Both the position numbers and the translations under genes were made by a program. Positions 21,601-30,149 of a stretch of 64,000 bases of DNA are shown here, piece after piece. The notes under the pieces were generated by a model. The model saw nothing but the letters and a program-made list of their open reading frames with translations, ran no database searches and was not told where the DNA came from. Every line of letters starts with the position of its first letter. Positions within the stretch are counted from its first letter, which is position 1. The DNA is from Pteria penguin (lineage: Eukaryota; Mollusca; Bivalvia; Pterioida; Pteriidae), in contig CM068581.1 in assembly GCA_035048485.1 (NCBI GenBank), positions 8,445,430-8,509,429 of the forward strand, written 5' to 3'.

Positions 21601-24464
21601 GCACATGTCCAGAGGATTTTCATGGTGACAAGTGCCAAAATGGTAATTTGGTATTTTAGTAATTGTTGATACTTTATTCTATATATTGAAAGTCTTTTCG
21701 ATAATTACTTGTGCCTAATACAGAAATTTATTTCATGTCTTTCACTTATTCCCAGATGCAGTGTGGAACCTTCAAAAGGTTCCCGGCGTCTGGTTGTTTA
21801 AAGTGTTATTATTCACCCCTTAGGTTATTGACTGTATTGGAGTTTTTACTATGATGTGTCTCTGCATTACTAGATGTGTTTGTATATTTTATGACCTCTC
21901 AACTTGAGACATTAGTGGACCGTTGATCTCTGTATGGAGGAATATTTATATCTTTAAATGTGTGTCCTTTGATTAATCTTTTGTTACGGAGAGTGGGAAC
22001 CTAGGCCGGTAAACCGGTTAACCACACCAATTGATTAACTATTGACATATCAAATGACTGTCCTAAGTCAGTATCGTAACTGCACTATAATCGAATACTT
22101 GTTGTGATGTCCCTATGTGTTTTTATATCATTACACTGCATAGTGTATTACTGTATATTTCCATGGTGACTTTTGTCATACGACTGAGTCAGTAACTTTT
22201 TTTTTCTTCCTTTATATAATTTTAGAACGGAAAATACTGAAAAGTTGGGAGATAGCTGTAATCTGTGTATGTTGTAGTGTCGTCATTCTACTGACTGCCG
22301 TCACTATACGTATTTACAGAAAATGTCCAAAAATGTAAGTATGCTATATACAATATGATGCCTGAACAGAAAGTTATTGTACGTAAAATAGCGTTAAATA
22401 TAGTATGCTATATACAATATGATGCCTGAACAGAAAGTTATTGTACGTAAAAATAGCGTTAAATATAGTATGCTATATACAATATGATGCCTGAACAGAA
22501 AGTTATTGTACGTACAAATAGCGTTAAATATAGTATGCTATATACAATATGATGCCTGAACAGAAAGTTATTGTACGTAAAATAGCGTTAAATATAGTAT
22601 GCTATATACAATATGATGCCTGAACAGAAAGTTATTGTACGTAAAAATAGCGTTAAATATAGTATGCTATATACAATATGATGCCTGAACAGAAAGTTAT
22701 TGTACGTACAAATAGCGTTAAATATAGTATGCTATATACAATATGATGCCTGAACAGAAAGTTATTGTACGTAAAATAGCGTTAAATATAGTATGCTATA
22801 TACAATATGATGCCTGAACAGAAAGTTATTGTACGTAAAATAGCGTTAAATATAGTATGCTATATACAATATGATGCCTGAACAGAAAGTTATTGTACGT
22901 ACAAATAGCGTTAAATATAGTATGCTATATACAATATGATGCCTGAACAGAAAGTTATTGTACGTAAAAATAGCGTTAAATATAGTATGCTATATACAAT
23001 ATGATGCCTGAACAGAAAGTTATTGTACGTAAAAATAGCGTTAAATATAGTATGCTATATACAATATGATGCCTGAACAGAAAGTTATTGTACGTAAAAT
23101 AGCGTTAAATATAGTATGCTATATACAATATGATGCCTGAACAGAAAGTTATTGTACGTAAAAATAGCGTTAAATATAGTATGCTATATACAATATGATG
23201 CCTGAACAGAAAGTTATTGTACGTAAAAATAGCGTTAAATATAGTATGCTATATACAATATGATGCCTGAACAGAAAGTTATTGTACGTACAAATAGCGT
23301 TAAATATAGTATGCTATATACAATATGATGCCTGAACAGAAAGTTATTGTACGTAAAATAGCGTTAAATATAGTATGCTATATACAATATGATGCCTGAA
23401 CAGAAAGTTATTGTACGTACAAATAGCGTTAAATATAGTATGCTATATACAATATGATGCCTGAACAGAAAGTTATTGTACGTAAAAATAGCGTTAAATA
23501 TAGTATGCTATATACAATATGATGCCTGAACAGAAAGTTATTGTACGTAAAAATAGCGTTAAATATAGTATGCTATATACAATATGATGTCTGAACAGAA
23601 AGTTATTGTACGTAAAAATAGCGTTAAATTGTGTATTATTGTTATAACTGTCTCATATTAATATCGAAGACCGCAGTTCTTTTCAAAACAATTCGAAAGC
23701 AGGCGAAAATTAACCTCTATATAAAATTTTTGTTCTTAGTATTCTAAGTTCTAGTTCCTAAGTGACTTTGACCCCTTGGCCATTCAAATTTATCTGAGTA
23801 TCTTTGTTTGAACGGCAATATCAAGAGTGACTATTAAAAGTTCTATGAAATATGGTCATTGCCAGTGTAAAATTCACAAAAGGAAAAGCTCCACGTTGGA
23901 ATTATAAAGTTAAGGTTTTATTTTATAAGTGATCTTGAATGACTTGTGACCGAAAAGTCATTCCCCGAATAACAATTGTGTGGAAATTCTGATGAATACT
24001 TTATGAGATATGAACTCTAACTGATGGATAGACAGACGGACACATACAAAAGCGAGTATATATTCCCCTAAAAGATTTCATTAACCATAATTTTAAAACG
24101 GATAATTGCAGTGATGAATTCAGTTCTACATTGTAACTTGGCCCAGGAGTTAAACCTTGCATTACTTTAAACGTCATACATTCAGCTATGCTTTATACCT
24201 TTTTTTTGTAGTCGAATCTCAGGAGTCCCTACAACAACTATAACAAATCCTTACATCAAAACGCAACTACCTGAGACACTGGATGTCTGGAAATGGTACA
24301 GACAAATGCAAAAAGAGTGTGTACAGCTATACAATATGCAGGGTGTTTCTACTGATAAAGGGCTGATACTAAATGAAAGTACCAATGATCCCGTTTACAT
24401 AAACCCTGAACATCTAAGCCGTAAGATCTCTCCATCGGCTCCAACTGACTGCTCGCAACTATAG
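8495..24464 (+). CDS. Host gene: EMI-EGF single-pass membrane protein (5 exons, 5' incomplete)
   Basis: Exons at 8495-8617, 16719-16825, 21538-21642, 22226-22334 and 24212-24464 have AG/GT borders, and the phases join without a break. The 231 visible residues are: an EMI-like domain (about residues 1-76; Cys at 3, 21, 29 and 37, then ending in QCCPGW); one EGF repeat with six Cys spaced C-x3-C-x5-C-x8-C-x-C-x8-C; a helix [18 protein letters not shown]; a basic stop-transfer IYRKCPK; and an 88-residue or so cytoplasmic tail with several Tyr, including DPVYINPEH (a YxN motif of GRB2 SH2 type). EMI+EGF+TM is the layout of Draper/CED-1/MEGF10 and Nimrod A scavenger-type receptors, though with only one EGF. 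The function is an inference. The signal-peptide exon is missing. Confidence 0.8.
8618..9574. other. Intron sequence, nothing recognised
   Basis: Start of an 8.1-kb intron. No coding or repeat family recognised before the (AAT)n tract. Confidence 0.5.
9575..9665. repeat. (AAC)n/(AAT)n microsatellite at PLE-A 3' end
   Basis: About 90 bp of AAC then AAT repeats directly abut the 3' end of PLE-A copy 2. In element orientation this is an (ATT)n tail, as expected if reverse transcription primed on, or generated, a simple-repeat end. Confidence 0.9.
10180..11055 (-). pseudogene. PLE-A RT, C-terminal half
   Basis: Minus-strand frames 10771-11055 and 10180-10656. The first has [16 protein letters not shown] and [13 protein letters not shown] with an intact YLDD. 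The second has [17 protein letters not shown] and ends TNRAVGTI. A frameshift near 10660-10770 separates them, and the finger domain is deleted, so the copy is dead. Confidence 0.75.
11330..11362 (+). repeat. Left TIR (33 bp)
   Basis: Begins GGCGACAAAATTTTAATT. Pairs with 13727-13759 with a single mismatch. Confidence 0.85.
11481..11787 (-). pseudogene. Cys-rich exon in TIR element
   Basis: Minus strand. The acceptor tttttcag lies just before 11787. One frame starts [20 protein letters not shown] (a CxxC module) and a second, after a frameshift near 11640, gives [17 protein letters not shown] and [14 protein letters not shown] before a stop at 11481. Two CxxC pairs followed by a third CxxC suggest a zinc-binding C-terminal domain. 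I have a vague memory of similar Cys-rich tails in invertebrate transposon-associated proteins but cannot name the family. Function unknown. Confidence 0.5.
12372..12552 (-). pseudogene. Exon-like block in TIR element
   Basis: Minus strand. Acceptor ttttgtcag before 12552, donor gtacaa after 12372, open throughout. It includes [20 protein letters not shown] and [19 protein letters not shown]. Its end phase (0) does not match the phase needed by the 11481-11787 block, so either a site is misplaced or the gene has decayed. Product not recognised. Confidence 0.5.
13143..13202. repeat. Perfect 28-bp hairpin (3-nt loop)
   Basis: Arms 13144-13171 and 13175-13202 are exact reverse complements around the loop cct. 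The 12-mer aaataccttcta occurs at both borders (13134-13145 and 13202-13213). It lies inside the TIR element, in what would be an intron of its gene. Confidence 0.9.
13210..13540 (-). pseudogene. Upstream coding block in TIR element
   Basis: Minus strand. One frame starts with Met at about 13523 ([17 protein letters not shown]) and stops near 13373. An overlapping frame (13217-13414) reads [15 protein letters not shown] onward to CDQLPP. Either a frameshift joins them or a donor at GGAG|gtaaac ends the first. No family recognised. Confidence 0.4.
13727..13759 (-). repeat. Right TIR (33 bp)
   Basis: Inverted partner of 11330-11362, ending ATTTTGTCGCC. Confidence 0.85.
14181..14716. other. Spacer between two head-to-head PLE-A copies
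   Basis: No gene recognised. The left edge is the likely PLE-A 5' leader. The right edge is a 5'-truncated PLE-A copy in opposite orientation. Confidence 0.5.
14717..15985 (+). mobile_element. Penelope-like element family A, copy 3
   Basis: A 5'-truncated plus-strand copy starting inside the RT. It shows [16 protein letters not shown] and [13 protein letters not shown] intact, a stop near 15025, an internal deletion near 15330, then the C-terminal frame ending TNRAVGTI at about 15495. The complete tail (15496-15985) includes CCCGTAAACCGGTTAACCAC and ends CTCCTCTTTTTTCTTTC. Best reference in the window for the PLE-A tail. Confidence 0.8.
15986..16718. other. Intron sequence, T-rich
   Basis: No gene supported. 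A T-rich stretch at 16500-16640 precedes the 16719 acceptor. Confidence 0.5.
16719..16825 (+). CDS. Exon: second half of EMI-like domain
   Basis: Acceptor aatctttcag ends at 16718; donor gtaaga starts at 16826. The exon is 107 nt (1 + 35 codons + 1). It reads [17 protein letters not shown] then [16 protein letters not shown]. The CCPGW block is the usual end of an EMI domain before EGF repeats. It joins the EGF exon as C+CT (Pro). Confidence 0.85.
16826..17884. other. Intron sequence, nothing recognised
   Basis: AT-rich intron. Open frames on both strands are short and lack motifs. Confidence 0.5.
17885..18640 (+). mobile_element. PLE-B remnant with duplicated tail
   Basis: About 240 bp of the RT C-terminal region (matching 43400-43620) joins abruptly near 18132 to tail sequence. 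The tail block from TTTTCATTTTCACTAATTTTGTA through GGGGGTTCACATATGCTTTTCAA is repeated about three times (18150-18370). The normal tail end with GACGGGTGTTGCAAGCAAAC follows to about 18640. Dead copy inside the host gene intron. Confidence 0.75.
18641..18776 (+). pseudogene. Short unidentified coding-like segment
   Basis: A frame reads [20 protein letters not shown]... and VFVMTYNN before a TAA. It lies directly after a PLE tail. Blocks like PVVFVMTY resemble the upstream part of PLE/DIRS-type RT proteins, but I am not sure. Confidence 0.25.
18777..20184. other. Intron, A/C-rich and AT-rich
   Basis: An A/C-rich low-complexity tract lies at 18880-19060. The rest shows no recognised gene. Confidence 0.5.
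20185..20431 (+). mobile_element. Solo PLE-B 3' tail
   Basis: Matches the PLE-B tail from GGAATTTACACAGTTTGACTC to TCCATCATCTTTACATT with no RT attached. This is a severely 5'-truncated insertion in the host intron. Confidence 0.85.
20432..21537. other. Intron, unrecognised moderately unique sequence
   Basis: Less AT-rich than its surroundings. Minus-strand open frames at 20847-21171 have no family resemblance I recognise and overlap each other in different frames. No gene called. Confidence 0.4.
21538..21642 (+). CDS. Exon: EGF-like repeat
   Basis: Acceptor cttctttctag ends at 21537; donor gtaatt starts at 21643. The exon is 105 nt in phase 1-1, the usual phase for shuffled EGF exons. It reads [17 protein letters not shown] then [17 protein letters not shown], with all six EGF cysteines. 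No Ca-binding DxxE consensus precedes it. Confidence 0.9.
21830..22212 (+). mobile_element. Solo PLE-A 3' tail
   Basis: Carries the PLE-A tail landmarks (GGTAAACCGGTTAACCAC, TGTCCTAAGTCAGTATCG, ACTGAGTCAGTAACT) with no RT. It ends in a T/C run 14 bp before the next host exon. Confidence 0.8.
22226..22334 (+). CDS. Exon: transmembrane segment
   Basis: Acceptor ataattttag ends at 22225; donor gtaagt starts at 22335. The exon is 109 nt (2 + 35 codons + 2). It reads RKILKSWE, a hydrophobic stretch [19 protein letters not shown], then RIYRKCPK, a positive-inside stop-transfer. It joins the last exon as AT+T (Ile). Confidence 0.85.
22335..23630 (+). repeat. 64/65-bp minisatellite, 20 copies
   Basis: Unit TATGCTATATACAATATGAT...GTTAAATATAG, almost identical throughout. 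Variation is confined mainly to GTAAAATAG (A), GTAAAAATAG (B) and GTACAAATAG (C). The order I read is ABCABCAACBBABBCACBBB. The first unit starts within the host splice donor at 22335. Confidence 0.95.
23700..24060. repeat. Dispersed repeat-like intron sequence
   Basis: Contains TGACTTTGACCCCTTGGCC at the left and GACAGACGGACACATACAAA at the right. This ground plan (tgaccttgacc ... tctatgaaatatggtc ... gacagacggac) resembles a common molluscan dispersed repeat. A related piece is at 51395-51620. From memory only. Confidence 0.4.
24212..24464 (+). CDS. Exon: cytoplasmic tail and stop
   Basis: Acceptor cttttttttgtag ends at 24211; TAG at 24462-24464. The tail of 83 residues has [30 protein letters not shown] and [17 protein letters not shown]. 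The Y-I-N-P sequence fits a pTyr-x-Asn (GRB2-type) site. I see no complete ITAM or NPxY. It ends in SAPTDCSQL. Confidence 0.85.
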
Positions 24465-24554
24465 TCAATTGGGTTTTATTTTCAAGTTTACTAATTGCTC
24501 ATTGTTTACAGATGTATAAAGCAAATGACAGGCTGTCAGAATTGATCGACGAAG

Positions 24555-24835
24555 AATGATCTTTGACACCATTTGACACCTTCTATACTAGAAGGTTACC
24601 TAATTCGACTTCTCCATATATAAATACATATGGAATTTACACGATTTGACTTTTTCTACTGGGTATATGTGACGGGTGTTGCTAGCAAGCAGGAGATGCT
24701 CACTCTTTCCGGGCAAGTAGACATAATTTGTTATTTTCCATTTGTTTTTCATTTTCACTGATTTTGTATGTCCTCTGGTTTTATGATTTTTGGACTTGTG
24801 GTTTGGATTTATCCATCATCTTTACATTCTTTTAT
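24555..24835 (+). mobile_element. Solo PLE-B 3' tail in the host 3'UTR
   Basis: Starts about 90 bp after the host stop codon with ACACCTTCTATACTAGAAGG and ends TCCATCATCTTTACATTC. About 60 bp in the middle (after TCTTTCCGGGCA) is deleted relative to other copies. Confidence 0.85.
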
Positions 24836-24997
24836 TCTATTATTGATGGTGATTTTAATGTTCTATAGACTTCGTCAGTAAATATCATCAAAAGCCTCTT
24901 TCACTTCAACAGATTCAAATTGATCTTTCATATATAATTGATTATCGTTCTAACTCAAGTATTTGAAATGAATGAAATGACAAAAACATTTATTTTC

Positions 24998-25052
24998 CGA
25001 TAAGTATATATGATAAGTATATATGATAAGTATATATGATAAGTATATATGA
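24998..25052. repeat. 13-bp tandem repeat (4x)
   Basis: GATAAGTATATAT repeated four times. The 24-mer TATTGATGGTGATTTTAATGTTCT occurs on both sides (about 24840 and 25132). Confidence 0.8.
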
Positions 25053-25094
25053 TCTCTCTCGAGGATACAATTTTTAACTATCCGTCCGTGATTA

Positions 25095-25245
25095 TCGGTA
25101 TCATGCAATGTGTGACAATGACTGTAATATTATTGATGGTGATTTTAATGTTCTAATTGACTATTCTCCTGATGCTGAATTTGTATTCGTACAAATAATA
25201 CACCGTTTGCAGATTCAAGAATATGAACTTGACCATATTGTTGTA
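25095..25245 (+). pseudogene. Possible LINE endonuclease scrap
   Basis: A frame reads CDNDCNIIDGDFNVLIDYSP, like the GDFN block of non-LTR endonucleases. Very short. Confidence 0.3.
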
Positions 25246-25249
25246 TAAA

Positions 25250-26461
25250 AGGAAATAAACTCAACTTACCATGTTTCACCTGAACCTCAAGGTAAAAAGG
25301 CTTAACTTGACTAATTCCTCATTTCTTCGTCGTTACAGTCCTTTATGTTGTCATTGGGTATGCGAAAACATCAGATCATTCTCCTGTTGATATTTCATTT
25401 AAATGTATAAAACGATCTTTCTTTAGAAATTTATTCATAGCCTAACAATTATTAAATTGTCTATGCAAAGCCGTTATAACCAAACAAGAGGCTAACTCGG
25501 TTTTATCTCTATAGACGAACAATTACAAAATTGTTTTTGCAACGCCGTTACAATCATATAGGAGGCAAAGCCGAATGTCACGTGATCACAAATTTATTCT
25601 TGCTCAGGGACCCGGTCCCAATTTTTGCACTTCGGTGTTCTGAATGATTTTTGTTTTGTTTCCTTTTAATTCCCAAAAAATTGAAAATTCTGGCATTTGT
25701 ATTAAAGCAATATTCTGGCATTTGTATTAAAGGAATAAAAGTAAAAATACATCCATTTTTTCGCTGTATATCTTAATGATTTCTTTTGCATTTTTCTCAC
25801 AAACACTTTGACCATCTTTTTTTTTTCAGTCTATACTTCAATACACAAATCAATACGGTTATTTCTTAAATATCTGGTCTAGACCACATTACTCAAACAG
25901 CAAAGTATTGATGAAACACAATCTGAATTTCATGAAGACATTTGATAGAAGGATATATTACTGTAAAATGACACACTGGGAGTATTTCACATATATGGCG
26001 ACAGTTGCAATTTATAAATTAATATCATATGTAAGAAGACAACTTAAAATATATTGGAAAGACCAGCTCTCATTGTATATATTCTACGCAAATAAAACAA
26101 AGTTGAAATACATTTTGCACTTCAATCACATCACAGTTCAAATACATCACATGTCAATAATTTAAATCTTATTATACATGCTACCTTCTTTTAAGAATCC
26201 TAGTATTTTAGGAATATTAACTCTCTAGAATAAGTTTTGTACAGCATTAACAGAAAAGTAATTTATTTAAATATGTGCAGTATCTGCACAATTAAGCAAA
26301 GTAAATTTAATACGTAGTAGACATCCGCAAGGGAAGGAGGTTCTCTCTTTAACAGTTACGAATGAGCAATCAAAGAGTGTCCAATTCAGATTCTACTAGT
26401 AACAACTTTATCTTTTGCGACAAGTATGATGATAATGTATAATTTAATCAAAATACTGTCT
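25250..26461. other. Intergenic, nothing recognised
   Basis: Two similar segments (AACAATTA...AATTGTTTATGCAA / AACAATTACAAAATTGTTTTTGCAA with the CGTTA...AGAGGC context, 25445-25575) may be a short duplicated repeat. The plus-strand open frame at 25908-26165 shows no motif. Confidence 0.4.
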
Positions 26462-26905
26462 TTATATCACGAAGTTTTTTTTATTATCAGTACGATCCAA
26501 GGCTTCCTGTGACATACAATCGATCAAATTCAATATGGATATTTTGAAATTTGTATAAAGTATTTTGCCTTGAATATTTGAGTTTTGTAAACTCTGTTGT
26601 GCTGCTTTGTCCGCATTATCATTACCCACTAGCCCCATATGAATAAGTACCCAACAAAATACGTCAAATTTCTTGGATATGAGTAAATTAATTTTCTCTT
26701 GAATCCTTAAAATGTACAGACTGCTGGCGTTAAAATGTAATATTGCTTGGAGACAGGGTAAGGAAGTTGAGAAAATTTTACTCATCAGATATGTATTCTG
26801 TTTAGCTTATAATATAGATTTAGCCTCGGATGCAAATGTGGAATCATTGTTTGGAGAACGAATTAAGACTGATATATTATTATCAGTGATAACAATGCAA
26901 CTTTA
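26462..26905 (-). pseudogene. I-like LINE: RNase H domain fragment
   Basis: Minus-strand translation gives STFASEAKSIL, SLPCLQAILHFNASS, then FCWVLIHMGLVGNDNADKAA. This is the end of an RNase H domain (WVPSH.G..GN..AD in the family; His and the late Asp are kept here). RNase H after the RT is typical of I-type non-LTR elements. The same element's RT C-terminus is at 28130-28560. Stops are present. Confidence 0.7.
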
Positions 26906-26909
26906 TGTT

Positions 26910-27836
26910 TTGAAAGAAAAAAGAGGAGTTACTGGCTCAAGTTAAAAAAGTTTAGTAGTAATTGTATATTTCGTTTATGAAAGTCTAAAGCATCAGTGCA
27001 GCCTCTGACAAATCGAACTAATTGAGATATATAGATACCATATTATGGGAGTCGAGGGACATCGCCATCCAAGTAAGGAAAATATACAATAGGAAATCCC
27101 AAATCCTCACGTTTATCATAAATATTAGTATATATTAGGTGGTTGATAATTTTGATGTTCAAATCTAAGAAAGGTGTAGATTTATCTCAAGTATTAGCTT
27201 CATTCATTTTGAGCTGTAGTGGATATATTTCTGATATAAATTGTTCGGAATCAGGGTTGTCGATAACCAAAATGTCATCCAGATATCTGCAAATATTATT
27301 AAATTTGTCATTGAGGTCGATACGTTTTGATTTTTGTATAGAAACCATAAAATTCTTCTCATAACAATAAAGAAATAAATCTGCTATCAGAGGCGCGCAA
27401 ATAGTACCCATAGGAATCCCAACTATTTGTTGATATATCTTGCCATCAAATTGCACAAAAATATTATTCATGAGAAAATCTAGTGCTTTACATAATTGCT
27501 TGCAAGTCCAGTATTTATATGAAGTGTATTGTTTGTTGGAAAAGAATCCGGAGTTATTGGAAGTACATATGTAAGTTTTATATTCTCTGTGAAAACACCA
27601 TTGTATAAGAGACAGCAACTTGCTTTTAATCAAATCATGAGGCAGAGATGTATAAAGTGTAGAAAAATCAATTGTAGAAATTTGAGTCGCTTTGCAATTT
27701 AGTGAAAGAAGTTTGTCTATAACTTCATGAGAATTTTTAATTGACTAAACGTAATTGATGTTACTATTATGAAATGCCACATCAAAATATTTAATAATAT
27801 GATCTTTTATAGCAGTTAGAGCAGACGTGATATGTT
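26910..27836 (-). mobile_element. Penelope-like element family A, copy 4
   Basis: Minus-strand copy. The tail end (GAAAGAAAAAAGAGGAGTTACTGGC at 26914) joins directly to the RT C-terminal region near 26942, so nearly all the tail and part of the C-terminus are deleted. The RT at 27187-27633 is open and includes CGIPMGT-type [16 protein letters not shown] and [13 protein letters not shown]. It sits between two parts of one I-like LINE. Confidence 0.8.
27187..27633 (-). pseudogene. PLE-A RT core, open but truncated
   Basis: 148 codons, intact GIPMGT and YLDD motifs, starting at an internal Met (MIKSKLLSLIQWCFHRE). The best-preserved PLE-A palm in the window, but it lacks both ends of the protein. 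Confidence 0.75.
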
Positions 27837-28115
27837 TGTAATTTCTTAATTTCTGATTAAAGTAAGATATAAAGGAGAATTTGTGTTAGTTTTCTTAATA
27901 TACATATTTGTAATTTCTTACTTTCTGATTAAAGTAAGATATAAAGGAGAATTTGTGTCAGTTTTCTTAATATACATATTTGTAATTTCTTAATTTCTGA
28001 TTAAAGTAAGATATAAAAGAGAATTTGTGTTAGTTTTCTTAATATACATATTTGTAATTTCTTAATTTCTGATTAAAGTAAGATATAATGGAGAATTTGT
28101 GTTAGTTTTCTTGTG
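27837..28115. repeat. 72-bp tandem repeat (4x)
   Basis: Unit begins TGTAATTTCTTAATTTCTG. Starts are at 27837, 27909, 27981 and 28053. Its core resembles LINE sequence at about 36668-36725 (linker before the RNase H), so it seems to be amplified LINE sequence. Confidence 0.9.
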
Positions 28116-28129
28116 ATTTGATAATTAAA

Positions 28130-28560
28130 CTGTAGTATTCTTCATCAACCATGATGGCGAAGAAGACATTTCATAATTAGGTATATCAATTAAGTTTATG
28201 CCAGCATCTTCAATACGTGATCTAATGCTTAAACCTAAATTTTTAATACTATTTGGTTTATCATTATAAATATATGCATTTTGCAGCTTTAACACGCAAT
28301 CAAACGCAGGGTTCTATGGATATGAATATAGTTTAATGATGTATTGTAACGCAAATTTTAGCCTTCTCTCATTAAAGATGGTTCATCAGCTTCAGCATAA
28401 AAACTATGTATAGGCGAGGTTCTGAATGCACCAAGACTCAAAGCTAAACCTTGGCAACGCATATTATCCGGAACATCTAAATGGGATATTTTGGCCAATC
28501 CATATGCATGTCCTGTGATTCTACATGATCCACAGTAGTATAAACCTTCTTTAAAATATC
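28130..28560 (-). pseudogene. I-like LINE: RT C-terminal fragment
   Basis: The minus strand reads, with frameshifts, GAFRTSPI, ALQYIIKLYSYP and NPAFDCVLK, then IRSRIEDAGI. The parallel fragment at 36720-37120 keeps the order LSLGAFRTSSIHSLYAEAG. This is the post-palm region of jockey/I-type RTs. It is separated from its RNase H (26462-26905) by PLE-A copy 4 and the 72-bp array. Confidence 0.65.
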
Positions 28561-28699
28561 AATAAAGTGCATCCGATAACAGTAATAAAATAATGGGTAA
28601 CTTAAAACTTGCATATCACTATCGAAGAAGTACCAAACCGTTAATCATTTTCAAAGTCCAAGGACAGATACAAAATCGTGTAAGTTTCAAAACGGAACT

Positions 28700-28812
28700 G
28701 TTGTGAACCCCGAAATACTGAAAAATTCCGAGATGAGACCAGGTGCCCGGGGAGAGTAAGCGTCTCCTGTCTGCATGCATCACCCGTCACAGCAGTTCTC
28801 AAGAAACATGTC
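28700..28812 (-). mobile_element. PLE-type tail fragment
   Basis: The minus strand carries GACGGGTGATGCATGCAGAC followed by AGGAGACGCTTACTCTCCCC and GGGCACCTGGTCTCATC. This is the conserved tail hairpin block seen in PLE-B, at 60630 and at 46690. Confidence 0.65.
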
Positions 28813-30149
28813 AAAATCAAGAGTTTTGGTTTCCTCATTGTACATATGAAAGTACAAAACTGGTATACAAAGTCATATTTGGTGTTCACTGAACAGGACA
28901 TTTAGTATATCTACTGCATCATGACAACCAATAAAATACACGACAAAACCTGCAATACACTTAGATTAAGTTTACGTTAAAATGAATGGCGAAAAACGTC
29001 TTTTTAGAGTAGAGATGCATTATATGGGATAATCTCTTGAAAAGAATGCATGAAAGAAAAATGATCAAAGTATTATAATACATATTAAAATGTAGCTATT
29101 CATGATGATGATACATTGTTTTACGTTTTAACATTTATGCACTGCTTTCGAAACACTGTTTTTCCCGTTCAAATTTCTGGTAGGATATAACGTGACATTT
29201 AGTATACTGTTTTTTTTTTAAATAATGAAATGCTGTTGTGCATAATACTTGATTATCAACTATGACAATAGCGCCTGCGTGATTTAGTCAGTAAAGCGCT
29301 TGACTTGTGATCTAGAAGTCCGGAAATCGGGTCCAGTCGACGGCACGTAGATGTTCTGTCCTGCCTTTATCACATTCGTACAAAACTTTATTCTATTTCA
29401 CTCAGAAAATTTCACGAGTTCTACGTATCGTCTAGACAACGTATATATATATATACTTCGAGATATCCGTAGTTAAAGATATCCGAATTTCGAGTTTAGG
29501 ATCACAAATCTTGCAGTTGTTAACGTACGCCGGTTCATTTGACATTTGTGATTATTATAGTAGATATACGAGATATACATGTATTTATCAATAAACACGC
29601 ATAAAGATGTGCACATTGTTCCTAAACAATTAATCTAAATCTCATCAAACCTTTTGTTTTATGAATATAAGAGAATATACTCCAAAAGTAAAAACGTAAT
29701 GTTTCCTTTTCAGTAATATCGTAATTTAAATTCAATACTGGATATAACTGTCTTATACTATGCCTAAAACCGAGGACGGGCTAACACATAAGACAAAATA
29801 AAGACACGCGGTATAATTTTATTTTACTACTAGTACTTTGCATAAAAATACATAGACACATGGATTCGAAATAAAAATGAATCAATGAACAATGTAAAGA
29901 TATTTCTTAAATTAAAAGCAGCTAATTACAGTTAATGTTAATTATTTAACTCTATGTCGAATTTAATAAGCTATCATCATTTACTAATATATGGTATAAA
30001 TAACACGGTAGGCACGGACTCGATCGAATATGAATCACTGTGGCTTTGTACACGGACACGGTAAATTAATCACACCAAGTGAGCGACCGGTCGTCTAAGG
30101 TATATGTATATACTGATAACATCTGCATAGTATAGACTAGATGGCATTA
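28813..30149. other. Intergenic with one SINE-like head
   Basis: Apart from the tRNA-like segment at 29266-29350 and a short (TA)n at 29445, nothing recognised. Confidence 0.5.
29266..29350 (+). mobile_element. Diverged tRNA-like SINE head
   Basis: GATTTAGTCAGTAAAGCGCT (A-box-like) and, 34 bp on, GAAATCGGGTCCAGTCGAC (degenerate B box) give tRNA spacing. No clear tail or duplication. Likely an old SINE. Confidence 0.45.

Noticed and set aside
22335..23630. Regularly spaced repeat that could suggest a CRISPR array
   Set aside because: The units are contiguous 64/65-bp tandem copies without unique spacers, inside a eukaryotic intron.
26712..26945. Plus-strand ORF opposite the RNase H
   Set aside because: Antisense shadow of the LINE RNase H domain and the PLE-A tail end.
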